NCBI GenBank assembly: GCA_911810475.1
Contig: OU461276.1
Location: 2,481,501 to 2,545,500, forward strand
DNA from: Candidatus Celerinatantimonas neptuna
GTDB taxonomy: Bacteria > Pseudomonadota > Gammaproteobacteria > Enterobacterales > Celerinatantimonadaceae
Reading direction: 5' to 3'
Length of the DNA stretch: 64,000 bases
The stretch's first letter is position 1. Each line of letters starts with the position of its first letter. Shown in pieces: positions 53,094 to 62,754 of the stretch. The translations under genes and the position numbers were made by a program. Below the pieces are notes generated by a model. It was not told where the DNA came from and searched no databases. It saw only the letters and a program-made list of their open reading frames with translations.

Positions 53094-54007
53094 GTATTGT
53101 CAATCGACGCCGAAGTGTAACGGGTTCAACCGAAAGGCTTAATTTGTGGGGAATGTCAGCTGAAACCGATCCATTAACCGATATTTTACTCGGGCCCATT
53201 GATTATTATAGCTGGCGTGATGGAAACTCGACATCTCGTCGACATATCCGGGCTGGGCGGACTTACGATGCAGCTCTGGCTAAGCGCCAATATGATGAAA
53301 TGGTGGATGTGTATCGGCAAAATGATGTCGCAATCCATACCTTATCAGCGAAGGCTGAACAGCCTTATGGTATTTTTGCCCGAGATTCTTCCGTTATGAC
53401 TCCTTGGGGCCCCATTATTTGTCAGATGTTTAGCCCCTGGAGACGGAGCGAGTGGTTGACGGTGTGTGAATTTTATGAACAAGCTCAGATCCCTATTTAT
53501 GATGTGGTCACCGCAGGCTGTTTCGAAGGTGGTGATTTTATGCTGATTGAGCCGGGTGTTGTGTTGTGTGGTTATTCAGGCGAGCGGACCAGCGAGGCCG
53601 GTATCAACCAGGTGAAAGGGTGGTTTGAGGCTGAAGGATGGGAGTTTAAGGCCGTTCCTTTTGATTCTCATTTTTTACATATGGATGTTCAATGTGTCAT
53701 GGTGGCTGAAAAGCTGGCTGCAGTTTGTTCTGCTGTTGTACCTGATGGACTACTCGATTGGTTGAAGCAGCATCAGATTGAATGGATTGATGTGCCTTAC
53801 AAAGAGGCTATGGAGTTGGGTTGTAATATTGTATCTTTGGGTCGGGAACGGGTGTTATTACCTTCTGAAAGTCGAACGCTTAAACAGGCTTGTAAAGCGC
53901 ATGGATTGGAAGTTTTTGATCCAGATATTTCGATGATCACCAAAGGGGGGGGAGGTGTTCATTGTATTTGTCAGCCGCTAAGACGGCTGAGTAAAGGTGA
54001 ATATTAA
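53090..54007 (+). CDS. Amidinotransferase/DDAH-fold guanidino-hydrolase
   Basis: 305 residues of the pentein superfamily (arginine deiminase, DDAH, amidinotransferase). It overlaps the preceding gene by 4 bp. It shows GIFARDSSVMTPWG, GCFEGGDFML (substrate-binding acid), the catalytic HMDVQCVMV histidine and the nucleophile in GGGGVHCICQPL (Cys292). Penteins attack the guanidinium carbon. Paired with an M20 ureidohydrolase it would convert a guanidino compound to a ureido compound and then to an amine. Last gene before the terminator. Confidence 0.9.
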   Translation: MSIVNRRRSVTGSTERLNLWGMSAETDPLTDILLGPIDYYSWRDGNSTSRRHIRAGRTYDAALAKRQYDEMVDVYRQNDVAIHTLSAKAEQPYGIFARDSSVMTPWGPIICQMFSPWRRSEWLTVCEFYEQAQIPIYDVVTAGCFEGGDFMLIEPGVVLCGYSGERTSEAGINQVKGWFEAEGWEFKAVPFDSHFLHMDVQCVMVAEKLAAVCSAVVPDGLLDWLKQHQIEWIDVPYKEAMELGCNIVSLGRERVLLPSESRTLKQACKAHGLEVFDPDISMITKGGGGVHCICQPLRRLSKGEY

Positions 54008-54044
54008 ATTGTCGATAAGGTCTTTGTTGTCGTAAAAAGAGAAC

Positions 54045-54073
54045 AAAAACCACCGAGCAATCGGTGGTTTTTT
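54045..54073. terminator. Strong bidirectional intrinsic terminator
   Basis: AAAAACCACCGA, loop GCAA (a GNRA tetraloop), TCGGTGGTTTTTT. It lies between the convergent pentein gene and APC permease gene and can serve both. Confidence 0.92.
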
Positions 54074-54083
54074 AGTGAGCATT

Positions 54084-55685
54084 TTATGGCAATGGTTGTG
54101 CATTGGGTACCATTTCGTATTCGACGCTATGTTCGTCTTTTTCATCGGGAATAACCGGTACTTTAAAACTGGTGGCGACCCCCCAGTAGTAGGTGACAAG
54201 TGATACAACCACGATGGCAATAATATCCATCGGTGAGCTGAGTACACCAATACCGCCAAATGACCCCAGATAGGAAACAACGCCAAGTGCAATGTAATAG
54301 CCTAGCATCCACCAGGCACTTTTAAGTTCTTGTGCTGCGTTATCCCCTTTTTTACCGAAGAAGGCATAGCCTAACCAGGCAATAATAAATACTGGTAGAA
54401 GGATCTGGTTGACTCCCCAGCTGCTCCAGTAAATCAGAAGGGTACTGGCAATAAAGGCAAGTGGACTGATAATGGCAAAAGCTGGTAACAGGAATGGACG
54501 TTTCAGATTCGGGCAACGAAGCCGGAAAGTGGCTGCACTGACGGGCCCTGGCATGTAGGTAAATACGGTCGCTGAAGTTACGGCTGCAATCAAACCTCCC
54601 CAAACCTGAAATTCAGAAGGAAGTGTCCAGCCAATAGCCAGAACTAATGATAACCATAATGCACCCCGTGGAATTCCGCTTTTCTCATCAACTTGTCCGA
54701 ATACTTTGAATAGATGGCCATTTTTCGCCCAGGCAAATAAGACCCGACTAGCCCCGGCCAGATAGATATTTCCGGTACCGGCAGGTGAGATGACCGCATC
54801 AATTAAGATGAGGTTAATCAGCCAGGCTAGTCCTAATGAACGGGCTAAATCTGCATATGGGGAGTTAAATACACTGATTAAGCCATACCAGCCATGCGCT
54901 TTGAGCAAATCAGAGGGGACGGCTCCCATAAAGGCAAATTGTAAAAGAATATAAATAATAAAGCTGGCAATTAAGGCTAAGAAGATGGCGATGGGGACAT
55001 TGCGCTGCGGGTTTTTCGCCTCACTGGCAAAGTCAACGGCTTGTCTGAATCCAAGATAAGCAAATACGATTCCAGCGCCCGTCAATGAAGAAAATACGCC
55101 ATGGATCCCGCCGGGGTGGGTTGCCGGAACATGAAGGTTCGAGGCTTTGTAAAAACTCAAGAAGGTGATAATTGCAATAATCGGTACGATGAATTTGATT
55201 CCAGTGATGAGCGTGTTGACCCGACCGAAGAAATTGACACTCCAGTAGTTTAATAGGAAGAAAAACACTAGAAGCAGAATTTGAAGTAAAAATCCTAAAT
55301 CAGTCGGGCTACCATCTTTATGGCCTAAGGCTGGCCACCAATACATGGCATACTGCCGTACAGCTTCGACTTCAACGCCAGCAGTACTGGTATAAGCCAG
55401 TAATGCGCTGATTCCTATTACAAATCCGACGATGTTGCCATGGGTAAAATTAGGATAACGTACAAATCCACCAGCTCTTGGGATACTGGCCGATAATTCT
55501 GCAAATACTAAGGCTATGAGCAAAACCATAAAAGCCCCCAAAGCCCATGCATAACCTGTCTTGGAGCCTGCGAATCCTGCTGCATTAATGGCTGCATATA
55601 ACCAGCCTGAGCCGATCATTGAGCCAATTCCAAGGAGAGTTAAATCGAGTAATCCCAGTTTTTGCTTTAATACTCCATCCGACAT
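54084..55685 (-). CDS. APC-family amino acid permease
   Basis: 533 residues with about 12-14 membrane segments and the APC consensus in the first helix (GLLDLTLLGIGSMIGSGWLY) and FAELSASIPRAGG. The AYLGFRQAVDFASEAKNPQR motif follows helix 6. Members transport amino acids, polyamines or exchange products. It is convergent with the seven-gene operon and may supply or export the same kind of compound. ATG 55685 is followed by a typical short cytoplasmic tail (MSDGVLKQKLG). Confidence 0.9.
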   Translation of the reverse strand: MSDGVLKQKLGLLDLTLLGIGSMIGSGWLYAAINAAGFAGSKTGYAWALGAFMVLLIALVFAELSASIPRAGGFVRYPNFTHGNIVGFVIGISALLAYTSTAGVEVEAVRQYAMYWWPALGHKDGSPTDLGFLLQILLLVFFFLLNYWSVNFFGRVNTLITGIKFIVPIIAIITFLSFYKASNLHVPATHPGGIHGVFSSLTGAGIVFAYLGFRQAVDFASEAKNPQRNVPIAIFLALIASFIIYILLQFAFMGAVPSDLLKAHGWYGLISVFNSPYADLARSLGLAWLINLILIDAVISPAGTGNIYLAGASRVLFAWAKNGHLFKVFGQVDEKSGIPRGALWLSLVLAIGWTLPSEFQVWGGLIAAVTSATVFTYMPGPVSAATFRLRCPNLKRPFLLPAFAIISPLAFIASTLLIYWSSWGVNQILLPVFIIAWLGYAFFGKKGDNAAQELKSAWWMLGYYIALGVVSYLGSFGGIGVLSSPMDIIAIVVVSLVTYYWGVATSFKVPVIPDEKDEHSVEYEMVPNAQPLP

Positions 55686-56771
55686 AGTGATACCTCAATA
55701 TATTTAAGTTGAACCAAGTATCAGTAATGGGGGAGTGATTAGATTGAATTGGTTTTTTGAGACAATATTCATATGGATCCGATTCGTTAAATTCTCCACA
55801 CTTCTGTATTGCAAAATGTGGTATCAATGAAGAGTCTGGATGCCGCTGACCGATTCATTTTCAGGCAATTAATGAGAAAACAGGTACTGTGACTAATTCA
55901 GGCCTATTTTACGAAAAGTGTTAACTCGCTTGTTGCCGCTTGTCTCATGACATCAAAACACTCTAAAATCACTACTGATCATAGGGTTAGTTTGTTAAAG
56001 GCCTGATCTTTGATCTGATGTATATCAGTTCTTAATCCAAGAGATGATTGCATTATTTTATGCGCATACTCAGATGGTTTAATTCGCTAATTTATTGGGC
56101 ATAGATATATATCCTTACATATCTGCCTTATTTGGCAGTGCTCAATAATGCGAAAAAACAAAGCCTTTTGTGTCGTTATTCTTAAACCTCTATACCGGAG
56201 TTTTTTCTGTCCCTGATGCTTCGCTAAAAGAATCATGAATGATCAACACATATTATTGTTATTAGCAGGAACCATTCCAATTGTTCTATTTTGCTTAATT
56301 TGTTTATAAAACAATCAAAAAAAATTCTTACTGTGGTTAATATAATCTATTCAAAATAGTTTGTTAAATTTTTGTTGTTTTTTTGTGGCTTATCGAGACG
56401 TGCATCCAGAGGATTTGATGGTCTGATTTTTCCTAAAATACAGCAGACGATCAGTTATGGTGCAAATGTGGCGATATGATACGTTCTATATATATGTTTT
56501 TGACCATGTAAGTGCTTCCGGGCAATGAGTGTGCAGGAAATGGGGTATAAATGTCTTTTAATGATATGAACTTTGTATGATTTATTGGTTTTGAAGGTTA
56601 AGTTGCACTGTCCGTGCTTAAATTTGGTTGAATTAAATTGTTAAATATCAACACGCCTGGGCGTGTTGATCTAGCGGGATAAATCTGGTTATTGAGAGCA
56701 CACTGTTAATTGGAATTTTTGCCTTCAGTTCAGATTATTCTACGATAACAGTTCCGAATAATTTAGAACTG
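55686..56771. other. 1.1-kb gene-free region
   Basis: No open frame here looks coding. It is AT-rich and includes several short T tracts. The only clear structure is the perfect inverted repeat at 56647. It may contain a long leader, a small RNA or a decayed gene, but nothing specific can be supported. Confidence 0.5.
56647..56670. repeat. Perfect 11-bp inverted repeat near padC 3' end
   Basis: ATCAACACGCC-TG-GGCGTGTTGAT. It is compact and GC-rich within AT-rich DNA, about 100 bp downstream of the padC stop. It has no T tract, so it may be a protein site or a weak terminator. Confidence 0.6.
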
Positions 56772-57272
56772 TTATTTCAGATTTTCCGGGAAGTTAGCTG
56801 GTAACTCACTGGCTACACAATTGATGATGCTATCATCGTTTTCACCGCAATCACGAATGAAAGTGATAGTTGCAAATTCATCGATGACTTCTGTTGGATA
56901 AGCAGGACCTTCGGTGCGGTATGCGACCATTTCATCAATATGTTCGTTTTGGAAGCAAACTGTTTTTTCCGGATTGTTGATAACCCAGCGAGGGAAGAAG
57001 ATTGTGCCGTGGAAAACTCTATCGGCTATGTTGGCAATCAGGCTGACATCTGTACCTGTTGGTTCGGTCCAGGATATTTTATAGACACTATCTGCTACGC
57101 GAACTAAAAAAACTTCCTGATCTTTAACCCAGCGATTGCCTACGATACCACTGTGGATACGATAGTCCATTGTGGTGGCATTTTTGACATAGATTTCATA
57201 ATTCCAGCCGTTATCGTAGGTATATACTAAATGTTTGCCCAGGATCCCGCTGAGATCATTTTTATCAAACAT
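56772..57272 (-). CDS. padC: Phenolic acid decarboxylase PadC
   Basis: 166 residues from the ATG at 57272 (MFDKNDLSGILGKHLVYTYD), chosen because AAGGAG lies six bases before it. The sequence follows the PadC family closely: NGWNYEIYVKN, DYRIHSGIVGNRWVKDQ, YKISWTEPTGTDVSL and FFPRWV. It decarboxylates ferulic, p-coumaric and caffeic acids to vinyl phenols without cofactors, detoxifying plant phenolics. A LysR regulator is divergent from it. An association with plant-derived material is suggested. Confidence 0.95.
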   Translation of the reverse strand: MFDKNDLSGILGKHLVYTYDNGWNYEIYVKNATTMDYRIHSGIVGNRWVKDQEVFLVRVADSVYKISWTEPTGTDVSLIANIADRVFHGTIFFPRWVINNPEKTVCFQNEHIDEMVAYRTEGPAYPTEVIDEFATITFIRDCGENDDSIINCVASELPANFPENLK

Positions 57273-57345
57273 ATCATCTCCTTTTTTATACAACTAAATT
57301 GGTGAGAGGTTACTTTATATCTTTTATTTTTTGATTAAAACCGGT

Positions 57346-57372
57346 AAATTTGAATAAAAACCATCCAAATTT
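57346..57372. promoter_or_regulatory. Inverted repeat in the padC-lysR intergenic region
   Basis: AAATTTG-N13-CAAATTT lies just before the LysR start codon. Position and symmetry suggest an autoregulatory LysR-binding site, although the T-N11-A consensus is not strict. Confidence 0.35.
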
Positions 57373-57377
57373 TTTAT

Positions 57378-58250
57378 ATGTTTTTAAGTACACTTGAACA
57401 ATGGGCGCTTTTACGTGCTGTCGTTGCTGAAGGAAGTATTGCCAAAGCGGCCAAGCGTTATCATCGAAGTCAGCCTTCTGTCAGTTATCAGCTAAACCAG
57501 CTTCAACAACGTTTAGGAATTGAGCTATTGGAGCTTAAAGGGCGTCAGCTAGTGTTAACTGAATCAGGGAGGGATTTATTAGAGCAGGTGCAGTTGTTAC
57601 TTGATGATTGGCAGAACATGGAGCACCGGGCCGCTTCGATTAAGGCTGGAACCCGATCTGTTGTGAGTCTTGTCGTTGATGCTCTGTTTCCTAAATCCCG
57701 GCTCTTTTCCGCATTGAAACGTTTTAATGAGCGTTATTCACATACTCAGGTTCATTTTAAAGAGGTCGTCCGTGATGAAGGGGTCGCTGAAGTGGAATGC
57801 GGTACCGGAGATCTTTATTTGGTGAGTGTTCCTGAACAGATGAATTGGAAACAGCAATTTGTGATGGATATGCGAATGATTCTAGTCGCTCGCAGTGACC
57901 ACCCGGTTTTTTCTGTTGGTGAAGCATTTCGCTTTCAACAGCTTAGTAATTATCCGCTAATTCAGATTGTGGATAAGGTAAATCAGCGGGCAAATCAATA
58001 TCATCCCAGTTATCGGGAATCTTGGTACTTCACATCGGTTGAATCGGCTATTCAGGCGGTTTTGCATCAATTAGGATATGGCTGGCTTCCTGAGTACAAT
58101 ATCAAGCCTTATCTGGATGACGGGCGTTTACGTCAGTTTAATGATAGCCGTTTCTCGGATCATGTCACGTCTCTTTATTTAGTGAAAAGTGACTCGGCCA
58201 GACACGATCAGACTGTTGACGATTTAGCCTCAGAACTATTAAGAACTTAG
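57378..58250 (+). CDS. LysR-family transcriptional regulator (likely of padC)
   Basis: 290 residues. The N-terminal winged helix (EGSIAKAAKRYHRSQPSVSYQ) is followed by a periplasmic-binding-like sensor domain (SVPEQMNWKQQF, VESAIQAVLHQLGYGWLPEY). It is divergent from padC with about 105 bp between, the classic arrangement for a LysR protein and its target. The likely inducer is a phenolic acid, by analogy with other padC regulators. Note that in many bacteria padC is controlled by PadR instead. Confidence 0.88.
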   Translation: MFLSTLEQWALLRAVVAEGSIAKAAKRYHRSQPSVSYQLNQLQQRLGIELLELKGRQLVLTESGRDLLEQVQLLLDDWQNMEHRAASIKAGTRSVVSLVVDALFPKSRLFSALKRFNERYSHTQVHFKEVVRDEGVAEVECGTGDLYLVSVPEQMNWKQQFVMDMRMILVARSDHPVFSVGEAFRFQQLSNYPLIQIVDKVNQRANQYHPSYRESWYFTSVESAIQAVLHQLGYGWLPEYNIKPYLDDGRLRQFNDSRFSDHVTSLYLVKSDSARHDQTVDDLASELLRT

Positions 58251-58260
58251 CTTTTAGGCA

Positions 58261-59343
58261 TTAAGTGGTCTTATTGCCTGCATCTGAGTTAGAGGAGCTG
58301 TTTGATTCATGTTCTAATAACCACTTTTTCCGGGCCAGGCCCCCTGCATATCCGGTTAGCGAACCATTACTGCCAATGACCCGGTGGCAGGGTATAATAA
58401 TGGCAATTCGATTCATTCCATTGGCGTTGGCAACTGCCCGGACAGATTGTGGGCGCCCGATATGTTGTGCCTGCTGTTTATAACTTCGGGTCTGACCGTA
58501 AGGAATTTGCTGTAACTCCTGCCAGACCATATTCTGAAAGTCACTTCCCGGCGTATGTAATGGCAGATCAAATTGTTGAAGTGTCCCAGAGAAATAGTCT
58601 CCGATTTGTTGCTTCGCTTGTTCTATCAGAGGCGGCTGCCCTGCAATGATGGTGGTTTTAAGGCGTTTTTGCAGATCGGTAAATTCACGTTCTAACATTC
58701 TTCTGTCAGTAAATTCCAATAGGCAGATCCCCTGTTCTGTTGCACAGATAAACATGGGACCCAGAGGGGTTGTGAAACGATCGATATAAATCATGTTGTT
58801 GGAGTTACTGGTCATTGGAGATTTTCCGGTTAGTTTTTTAAAGGTGTAGCTAAACCCACTTAGCGATTCATAGCCATTATTGAGTGCTGCATGTGTTGCA
58901 CTTTCACCCTGTTTGAGTTCGTTCATCGCCTGATTAATTCTGAGCATGCGTTGATAAGCCTGAAATGTCATTTTGTAATGCTGTTTGAACCAGCGGCGAA
59001 TTGCTTCTGGGGATAGATGATGATGACGTAAATCTGCATCACTGAGGCGTTTTTCATCAGATCCTTGCAATAGTTTGAGGGCCTGTTTTACCAGTTCAGG
59101 GGCTGAGTGACCATGCTCTGTTGGCCGACCGATTTTGCAAGGGCGAAATCCGGCTTTAATTGCATCTTGAAGATTCGAATAGAACTGTACATTTTGCGGT
59201 TTGGGTTTTCGGGCCCGACAGGTCGATAGACAAACGATCCCTGTGCTGGTGATCCCGGCATAAAACACCCCAAGGTATTGAGGATCGCGCTCTAAAAGAG
59301 CCTGATAATAACGTTTGGTCAGTTGGGTATCGGTAATTTTCAT
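58261..59343 (-). CDS. ada: Ada-type adaptive response regulator / O6-methylguanine-DNA methyltransferase with an altered zinc site
   Basis: 360 residues from ATG 59343 (MKITDTQLTKR). It has an Ada zinc domain, AraC-type helix-turn-helix (LSPEAIRRWFKQHYKM; YESLSGFSYTFKKLTGKSP) and methyltransferase domain with the acceptor PCHRV (Cys319). In the zinc domain Cys38, Cys42 and Cys69 are kept, but the fourth ligand, expected at 72, is glycine (FRPCKIGRP instead of CKRCRP). The O6-methylguanine activity should be intact. Phosphotriester repair, and methylation-dependent switching of transcription, may be altered. Confidence 0.92.
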   Translation of the reverse strand: MKITDTQLTKRYYQALLERDPQYLGVFYAGITSTGIVCLSTCRARKPKPQNVQFYSNLQDAIKAGFRPCKIGRPTEHGHSAPELVKQALKLLQGSDEKRLSDADLRHHHLSPEAIRRWFKQHYKMTFQAYQRMLRINQAMNELKQGESATHAALNNGYESLSGFSYTFKKLTGKSPMTSNSNNMIYIDRFTTPLGPMFICATEQGICLLEFTDRRMLEREFTDLQKRLKTTIIAGQPPLIEQAKQQIGDYFSGTLQQFDLPLHTPGSDFQNMVWQELQQIPYGQTRSYKQQAQHIGRPQSVRAVANANGMNRIAIIIPCHRVIGSNGSLTGYAGGLARKKWLLEHESNSSSNSDAGNKTT

Positions 59344-59534
59344 GGTGTAGCTTTTATCATCGTTTTGCATTTATATTTGATGAAGACGACGTAAGGTGCA
59401 ACCGAAAATTGAACAACTATTTTTTACAAAGATAAAGAATAGATTTTTGGTATTATGAGCTGGCTGGTTTTTGAAAAAGGAATCAATATGGTAGAGCTGC
59501 GTCGTTATATTGATTCCTTACATTTATTCTGAGG

Positions 59535-61682
59535 TTAGTTGTAGGTTACTTTTAACGGAATATTCTGGGCCTGATCAGGGTCTAGTAGGGCAACTGTCTG
59601 AGTTCCCATCCTCTGGAAGTTCAGTTCGACATAACTATCTGCAACCTGTAGTTGCTTAATTGTCAATTCGTTAATGCTGTCGGGCAGCATCGGCTGATCG
59701 ATATTCAAACGGTGGTTTAATCCATCGATTTCGATTCCCAAACAGGCCTGAAGCATCATAAATGCTGCGCCAGATGCCCATGATTGCGGCTGACAGGCAA
59801 CGGGGTAGGATACGGGGGCTTCATCAATGCATCGTGTAAATCCACAGAATAGTTCTGGCAAACGCATTTCGAAAAACAGGGCCGCTTCGAACATTTCCTG
59901 AACTAATTTACGAACGCCTTCTTGTTCCCCATAATGGGACATACCTGCACAGCATAGTGCTACATCATGAGGCCAAATTGAACCATTGTGATAAGACATC
60001 GGATTAAAACGAGCGGCCGTGCTTGATAAGGTACGGATGCCCCATCCTGAGTGCATCTCAGGGGACATAAGTTTGTCGATGACGTCCCTTGCTCGTTCTG
60101 CACTGGGAAGGCCAACATAAAGCAAATGCCCAACATTTGAACTATCGATCTGGCAGGGTTGTCCTTGACCATCGATTGCTGTTGCATAAAACTTCCTCTG
60201 ATCAAGCCAAAATCGCGATTCGACGTTCTGGCGCATTTGCTCAGAGAGAACCTTCCAGTTTTGTGCCTGGTTAGCTTCTCCTGCGATGGTTTCCAGTTCA
60301 GCAAGGTCTGCAAAAGCCTGATAACAGTACCCTTGAACTTCAACCAGTGCAATCGGCGCTTGTGCCAATTGTCCGTCTGCGTGAGATACCGAATCGTGGC
60401 TGTCTTTCCATCCTTGATTGGTTAAGCCGGTTTTCTCTCCCTGTTGGTAACAAAGCAGTCCGAGCTGATTTTTTTGGATTTGTTGTTTTATCCACTTTCC
60501 GGCTGCTTTTAGCTGTTTCCAGATAGAGCGGATAAATTCTTGATCAGCGGTTCGTCGATAGTAGGCGCCAGCCAACATAATAAATAGCGGCGTAGTATCG
60601 ACACCGCCGTAATAACGACTAAAGGGAAGTTCCTTTGTTGCGACCATTTCTCCCCGGCGCGTCTCATGTAATATTTTTCCCGGTTGTGAATCGTAAAAGT
60701 CAGATGTTTCCTGGGCCTGGTGTACAGCCAGATAATTCAGAACGCCGCGGCTTAATGCGGGATCAATCCAAATAGTTTGTAATGCGGTAATAATGGCATC
60801 ACGACCAAATGGTGTTGAGAACCAGGGGATGCCAGCATAAGGGTAGAAACCTGTCGGTAATTCACTGGTCAGAAGTGATAAATCGGCTTTGGCTTTATCT
60901 AACCACGCCTGAAATAGCCGGCCACTGCAACTGATTTGACTGCCCCGCTGGATTTTCAGTTTCATGCTTTGCCGGGCGCTTTCACTCATGAGCTGGAAAT
61001 AAACATCATTAGCAATATGGCGTTCCTGACTGACTTCGCATAATAACTTCCAATTCTCTCTTGATGGAATCGATAGTTCGAATTGGGCCTGTTTTTCTGT
61101 AATCTTTTGGGGAAGTTTGGAAAATGAGACTGATGTCGTGCGGTGAACATGATCGAGTCCCTGATAATTTAATGTGACACTTTGTTTATCCACTTTGCTT
61201 TCAAGGTGTGTTCCCCGCTGTGGTCGTTTTTCACCTCTGATTTCAAAAAGATCCTTAAAATCAGCATCGAACCGGATTTCAAAAGGAATAGTTAGATCTT
61301 TCCGGCTGAAATTATCGATGGTGATCTGAATGAGTAATCGGTTATCCCAAAGTAAGTGTCGTCTTTCGAGGTAAATGCTTCCTTGAGGTATCTCTTGCTG
61401 ACTTTGTGGAATGTTCCAGCTTTGATTGGTCATATGACTGGTTAAGAATATATTGTCCCGGTCAACAGCTGATGAGAGTAGTTTTGGTTTACTCTTACAG
61501 CAAAATAGCTCAAAGACCGATAGCATACGTGTATCGTTGATGAATAAACCATCATTGTTTCCACAAAGATCGCCCATTCGGTTGGTCACAAGAAAGGCAT
61601 CATGGTCTTTTAAAACATGAAATTCGGACATTGGTGCTTTAGTTATTGTGTTGTCCTGATTTTCGACTGAAATATCTGTCAT
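59535..61682 (-). CDS. Amylo-alpha-1,6-glucosidase (glycogen debranching-type) GH family protein
   Basis: 715 residues from ATG 61682 (MTDISVENQDN), 5 bp after the stop of the glycosyltransferase; a longer frame begins at 61715 and overlaps it. An N-terminal GDE_N_bis-like beta domain (GDLCGNNDGLFINDTRML, YLERRHLLWDNRLLIQI) is followed by an (alpha/alpha)6 catalytic barrel (WFSTPFGRDAIITALQT, YYGGVDTTPLFIMLAGAYY, SYHNGSIWPHDVALCC). The family hydrolyses alpha-1,6 branches or related alpha-glucans. Confidence 0.9.
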   Translation of the reverse strand: MTDISVENQDNTITKAPMSEFHVLKDHDAFLVTNRMGDLCGNNDGLFINDTRMLSVFELFCCKSKPKLLSSAVDRDNIFLTSHMTNQSWNIPQSQQEIPQGSIYLERRHLLWDNRLLIQITIDNFSRKDLTIPFEIRFDADFKDLFEIRGEKRPQRGTHLESKVDKQSVTLNYQGLDHVHRTTSVSFSKLPQKITEKQAQFELSIPSRENWKLLCEVSQERHIANDVYFQLMSESARQSMKLKIQRGSQISCSGRLFQAWLDKAKADLSLLTSELPTGFYPYAGIPWFSTPFGRDAIITALQTIWIDPALSRGVLNYLAVHQAQETSDFYDSQPGKILHETRRGEMVATKELPFSRYYGGVDTTPLFIMLAGAYYRRTADQEFIRSIWKQLKAAGKWIKQQIQKNQLGLLCYQQGEKTGLTNQGWKDSHDSVSHADGQLAQAPIALVEVQGYCYQAFADLAELETIAGEANQAQNWKVLSEQMRQNVESRFWLDQRKFYATAIDGQGQPCQIDSSNVGHLLYVGLPSAERARDVIDKLMSPEMHSGWGIRTLSSTAARFNPMSYHNGSIWPHDVALCCAGMSHYGEQEGVRKLVQEMFEAALFFEMRLPELFCGFTRCIDEAPVSYPVACQPQSWASGAAFMMLQACLGIEIDGLNHRLNIDQPMLPDSINELTIKQLQVADSYVELNFQRMGTQTVALLDPDQAQNIPLKVTYN

Positions 61683-61686
61683 ATAG

Positions 61687-62754
61687 TTACCCTGCGAATT
61701 TGACTGTGACGGCATTGTCTGAGTGTTGGATCAGTTTTTGATAGACGGTCATATAATTTTGCGCCATCGTTGCTGAAGAAAATCGTTGGATGAATTGATC
61801 ACGAATCGTTGGCCGGTCTAGTTGGTGTAGTTTTTCGCAAGCCAAAACAGCTTGTTCAATATTATCGACGATATAGCCGCTGATTCCATCGTCAATGATT
61901 TCGGGAACTGAACCACAGCGCCAGGCGACGACGGGGGTGCCACATGCCATTGCTTCAATCATGACTAATCCGAATGGCTCGGGCCAGTCGATGGGAAATA
62001 GTAGCCCTAATGCATTACCTAAAAAGGCTGATTTTTGTTGATCATTAATTTCACCGACAAATTCAATGAGCGGGTCATCAAAAAGTGGTTCGATTTGTTG
62101 CTTGAAGTAAGGTTGGTCTTGTTCGCTGACTTTCGCTGCAATTTTCAGGGGGATTCCGACTCGTTTGGCGATTTCTATGGCTCTGTCCGGGCGTTTTTCC
62201 GGAGATATACGTCCAAGAAACGCTAGATAATGACCATCTGCATCTTCATGAAATTGGTAACAATCTGGATTGAGACCATGGTAGATAGTCCCGGCCCAAT
62301 TGGCAAAAGGCAATGGGCGACGCTGAGAATCAGAGATGGATGCCAGTGGATATTGACGCCAGTAGCGATAAACATCGGGAAGATCAGCGAGATCTAACCG
62401 ACCATGTAGAGTGGTTAATGTTTTAGATGCGACGTCTTCAAACATTGGGAAATGAAGATACTCAGTATGAAAATGAATCATGTCGAATTCATGTCGTCTT
62501 GCGTAGAGTTTTTCTAATAAATTGAAGTGACTGGCAATATCTGATTTGAGTGGATTGGGATCCAGGCGAAGTGCTTGTGAACGGGCTTTGACCTGTTCGC
62601 AGTGGGTTACCTGGCTATCTGCTGAAGCAAATAAAGTGACATCATGTCCCTGTTCGGCTAGTGCTTCACAAAGATGGGCAACCAGTCTCTCTGTACCACC
62701 ATAGAGTTTTGGTGGTACAGCTTCATAAAGGGGGGCTATTTGTGCAATTTTCAT
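61687..62754 (-). CDS. Glycosyltransferase family 4 (sucrose-/mannosyl-transferase-like)
   Basis: 355 residues with a GT-B fold: N-terminal PLYEAVPPKLYGGTERLVAH, the LGRISPEKRPDRAIEIAK nucleotide-sugar segment and the C-terminal EPFGLVMIEAMACGTPVVA motif with its conserved glutamates. It starts the two-gene operon with the debranching enzyme. GT4 and amylo-1,6-glucosidase pairs of this kind recur in bacteria, but the product (alpha-glucan, trehalose-like or a protective sugar) is not known. The ATG is followed by a normal MKIAQIAPLYE start. Confidence 0.9.
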   Translation of the reverse strand: MKIAQIAPLYEAVPPKLYGGTERLVAHLCEALAEQGHDVTLFASADSQVTHCEQVKARSQALRLDPNPLKSDIASHFNLLEKLYARRHEFDMIHFHTEYLHFPMFEDVASKTLTTLHGRLDLADLPDVYRYWRQYPLASISDSQRRPLPFANWAGTIYHGLNPDCYQFHEDADGHYLAFLGRISPEKRPDRAIEIAKRVGIPLKIAAKVSEQDQPYFKQQIEPLFDDPLIEFVGEINDQQKSAFLGNALGLLFPIDWPEPFGLVMIEAMACGTPVVAWRCGSVPEIIDDGISGYIVDNIEQAVLACEKLHQLDRPTIRDQFIQRFSSATMAQNYMTVYQKLIQHSDNAVTVKFAG

